From Brachynemurus nebulosus (taxonomy: Eukaryota > Arthropoda > Insecta > Neuroptera > Myrmeleontidae), in contig JAPWDM010000059.1 in the NCBI GenBank assembly GCA_035578155.1, positions 637,501 through 701,500 on the forward strand: a stretch of DNA of 64,000 nt, read 5' to 3'. Of this stretch, positions 60,367 to 64,000 are shown piece by piece (the first letter of the stretch is position 1; every line of letters begins with the position of its first letter). Both the position numbers and the translations under genes were made by a program. The notes beneath the pieces are model-generated. The model saw only the letters and a program-made list of their open reading frames with translations. It searched no databases and was not told the origin of the DNA.

Positions 60367-63300
60367 GCATACCGCCCTCCCCCTCTTATCGGATTATCAA
60401 ATTCTAATACTTAGATTAGCATGAGCTTTTAGAGATTTTGCTATATCTGTCGAAAAAAATGACTCACGGTTTTAAATTATTATGTTTAAAAATCGAGTGT
60501 ACTTGAATTCTTCTAGTATTCAATTAACTTTATTGAAGGTTAACATAATTTTTTAATTACTATTTTTACATTTATTAATTAATTAATGTACATAACAAAG
60601 CCTAATACGGAACATTTTATTGAAAAAATAAAAATATTAATAATGGTAGGTATTTGAATGTCATCTAATAACCAAACCTTGAAATATTAAAAATATAGAC
60701 TTCCTTTTTATTGAATAGAATCTGATTTTTAACAAAAATGAAAGAAAAAACATCTTTTAAGAATATTCAGTATCAAGAACTTGACGAAACTAAATCAGTA
60801 TTATAATGTTAAATTAAAATAAATTATTAAAGTTGCCCATTCGTGTTCTTAAAACTCATAAAAATCGTAATATAAACAGTAGAGCAGGGATTCCCAAAGT
60901 TCTGAATCGTCGGGTCGAAAAAAATTTTGAAATAAAGAAAGACACAAAAGAAAAATGAATTTGCTAAACTCTATGGTTTGAGTGAATAAACTGTATTATC
61001 ATGGAAAAAAAATATTTTTAGACTTTAAAAATGATCACAGTGTTTTTGCCCTTTTAGTAGTATCGAAAGCAATACTCCCAAAATTTTTTAGATATCTGAA
61101 CAATTGATACATTATGTGTAGGTCGGTGTTAATAAAAAAAGTCATTACTTTTATAATTAAATTTTTGATAATTAAAATATCACGTAAAAATGGGACACAA
61201 ATCTAAAAAAAATATTTCTTTGTCCTTGTAAAAACAACTACAATAGAACATATTCGAACAAAAAGAAAAATTATTTCAAAGAGAAAGGAAACCATCGAAA
61301 TAGGAAGTTTATTTCTTCCTTTCTTTCATTTCTCCTTCACGTTGTTTTCAATTCTTTTTTACATCGTAAATAAAAATAATTCAAAATATATAACTTTCAA
61401 AAAGCCTGAAAATAATTGTTACGAGTCTCGTGTGCATCATATATTACACACTAACCTAGTTTTCTCGGTTTTTCTAACTAACAATTTAGCACTAATGAAG
61501 AATATACGATAAGAATAAAATGAACACAGAAGTGGTGGGAGTACCATTGTGGTGGGGGTATGGAAGAGTAGCTGTCGTATCCGTCACGTGGATGGTGTAA
61601 ATTGATAATGATAATATAAAGAAAGCGCAATAGAGATAGAATAAACAAACAGTGACTAGCGAGCGACGCGTTGAAGTATGGGAATGACAGAAGTGGCACG
61701 AAGAGGGGGGGGGGAGTGGAGGTATAAATTCAAGGAATGAGATTGCAACGGTAAGATAATAAGTAAAATAATGAAAACTTTAGTAAATAGAATATGATTT
61801 TCAAGAAATACAAACAGTTGCCAGAAGCTGTAGAAGCTAGTGAAAAGTAAATATTCCACTTTTTATAACGAAATTGTTAAATAATAAAAGTTTATTCTAG
61901 ATATAATCTTTTATGATTATTTGAAATATAAATAGTTGTTTTAATGAGGCTAAAAATGATTTCCGAAATAGTTTTTCAATTAAAATTTTTTTATTACCAT
62001 ATGAAAATTTTTATAATCTATTTTACTTTTTTAATGAAGCGGAAGTACTTACGACGAACACTTTAAAATTATTTTATTTTTCGTATTTAAAAAAGTATCT
62101 GTACCAGGGATTTCTAAAGTTTTGCATTGACGCACCAACCTGCATATTATATCAAAGTATTTGGTGACAGAAATAAAAGTTTAAAGAAATTAGTGACACA
62201 GTCAAAAAGTGTTTCGGTGAAACACTTTTTCTTATATTTGTAAGTACACAATTTTTCGTTCTAAATAACGAATAGCACAATACAATTCACTAAGTATGAT
62301 ATTGAAAGATCAACTAGGTTGGTTTTTTTCTGGAAGTCACAATGAATTTTTTCATGAGCGTAAAACAGTTTTCGGGACTGATGGTATCATCAAAATAAGG
62401 TTGAGATTGATATTTCATAACTGAGTTCCATGTCAAAATGTTAAAACGTATGCAAAAAACATATTCACAGCAAGTCAAAATATTTTACACCTAAAAATAT
62501 TTAAAAAAAATTAATTATATATTAAATTTTCTTAGTTTTTTTGTTTTTTTGTTTTTACCTTAGCATAGCAATAAAAATAACACAACATTTACTTTTCTTA
62601 ACTTTTTAATAATATATTACCTACATAAATAAATTATTGTAATATTAAGTATTTTGTTTATGTTCATGATTTGTGTCAAACAAAAACAAACTTATCTAAA
62701 ATTTTAGTAATTATCTAAAAGTAAACACACGTATATTAAAAATTGATATTTTTCAACGAAAAAGTTTTTATTAAATGTTATATAATCAGATTTATTAGTT
62801 TTTCGGCAAAAATTTCAGAATATAATATGATTTTGAAATGGTAAAAGGCACATTTTTAAAGTTTAAGAGTCGCACACTGACAATCCCAAATCTTTACTAA
62901 CGGCAACAATTTCGGCCCAAATAAAATACATGACTTACCGCCAAAAAGAAAAACCGTTTGTTATAAATTAGCTTGTAAATTATGTGTTCAATACTAGATT
63001 AAGAACAGTGGCGGCCCTAGACGCTAGAGTATGCCTAGTAAAAAAGAAAATAAAGCATCTTAGATCGTAACAAATTTTTCCGAAGTTAAAATTTATATGT
63101 TCTTAGTTGCCTGAAACACTCTGTATAAAATATACATAATTGTGATTAAGTTCCTTTCAAAAATAAAAAAACACAAGTGAATATCCGATACTTTGCTGAC
63201 AGTGAAGTTTTAAAGCCAACAATTAAAATATTAAAATTTAAATAAATAGATAATTAAATTATAATTTCCAAACCATTTCTGCAAATCAACACTTCTTTTT

Positions 63301-64000
63301 TAAAAGAAAAAAAAAAGTTAGTTTAATTCAAATCTACACATTTTCAACAATTTTAATTCAAATAATAAAATGAAAAACAAAATAAAATAAAAAACATACA
63401 CACAAAATTAAATAAGAACTTTTTCTAAATCCGTTTTTATTATTTATTTATTTAAATTTACACTAGCGTTCGTTATACGGTGTTTTCATTGTCACAAAAT
63501 AAACATTTTTTTTTTTTTCGTTCTAGATATACAATTTTTTTTATTTTTTTATTTTCGCAAATGTTTATTATTTATTTTTAACATTTCTATTATTCCATTC
63601 GTTTTCGTTTTTGGATGTAATTAATTATAGCGGTTTATAAACTTCGCGTTTACACTCCCAATATTTACACGCATATAATATTTTGTATGCCAAAAATTTT
63701 TATTTTCAATTTTTTTATTTAGGTGTGTAAAAATAATAATAGAAGCGACCAGAATACGGTGGTCATGATTTTATTTAATAATAAATAATACTACATGAAT
63801 ATTATTTACTTTAAATAATGTTGTACTATTCGCGAGTGTCATATGTATGTATAAATAGTATATTGTATGATTTGGTCAACAACTTGAGTTATATTTGTAC
63901 GATTTGTACTTATAAAAGTACTGTATGTACATTTATCATTGCACGTAACTAAAAATCATAAATTAACTTCACTTTTGTGAAAGAAAAATACAATAAAGTT
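60367..64000. other. Intergenic, no supported gene
   Basis: Three isolated hAT-like termini appear: CAGGGATTCCCAAAGTTCTG at about 60895, CAGGGATTTCTAAAG at about 62105 and CAGTGGCGGCCCTAG at 63007, none with a clear partner. A GT-rich patch at 61530-61740 has only shadow frames. The rest is AT-rich. Confidence 0.45.

Overview
The window is nuclear DNA of an arthropod, most probably an insect. It is very AT-rich, its genes are split by many short GT-AG introns, and it is crowded with short non-autonomous DNA transposons, tRNA-derived repeats and long (TA)n microsatellites. The insect assignment rests on the esterase type, the neo-calmodulin-like gene and the repeat content; I cannot name the species.

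Five protein-coding genes can be reconstructed exon by exon with consistent reading phase. On the plus strand: tubulin-folding cofactor E (16331-20465, 6 exons, 547 aa) and two tandem type-B carboxylesterases (23530-27131, 559 aa; 31292-33851, 561 aa) with the same 11-exon layout. On the minus strand: a centrosomal/ciliary protein of the CEP131/AZI1 (Drosophila dilatory) family (44046-36067, 9 exons, 1161 aa) and a four-EF-hand neo-calmodulin-like protein with a 30-40 residue N-terminal extension (57719-53647, 5 exons, 181 aa). Cofactor E, CEP131 and calmodulin-type proteins all touch microtubule or centrosome biology, but nothing in the sequence shows that this is more than chance proximity. 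The two esterases are a local duplication.

Layout: 1-16.3 kb is a transposon graveyard with no convincing host gene (hAT-like elements with 8-bp target duplications, pogo/Tigger-like elements with TA duplications, TTAA-flanked elements, a LINE 3' end, and a repeat with a microsatellite core). 16.3-20.5 kb is TBCE, with an element nested in another element in intron 2. 20.5-23.5 kb is intergenic with hairpin-forming repeats. 23.5-33.9 kb holds the esterase pair, separated by a fold-back Tc1-type element and other repeats. 34-36 kb is intergenic with a near-perfect palindrome. 36-44 kb is CEP131. 44.7-45.7 kb, upstream of CEP131, holds an inverted minisatellite with heat-shock-element-like motifs. 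46-48.2 kb holds a fold-back element between two less AT-rich blocks. 48.2-53.6 kb is AT-rich with no gene I can support. 53.6-57.7 kb is the calmodulin-like gene, whose introns hold at least five insertions. 57.7-64 kb has only repeat fragments.

The observations I would follow up first are the inverted array of about 103-bp units, each with a GAAnnTTCnnGAA motif, upstream of CEP131; three unrelated TTAA-flanked element families that all begin TTAAGG; a Tc1-type element whose two long inverted ends both contain the start of the transposase frame; repeats with a tRNA-like core between inverted tails; and a repeat family whose end provides a competing splice acceptor in TBCE.
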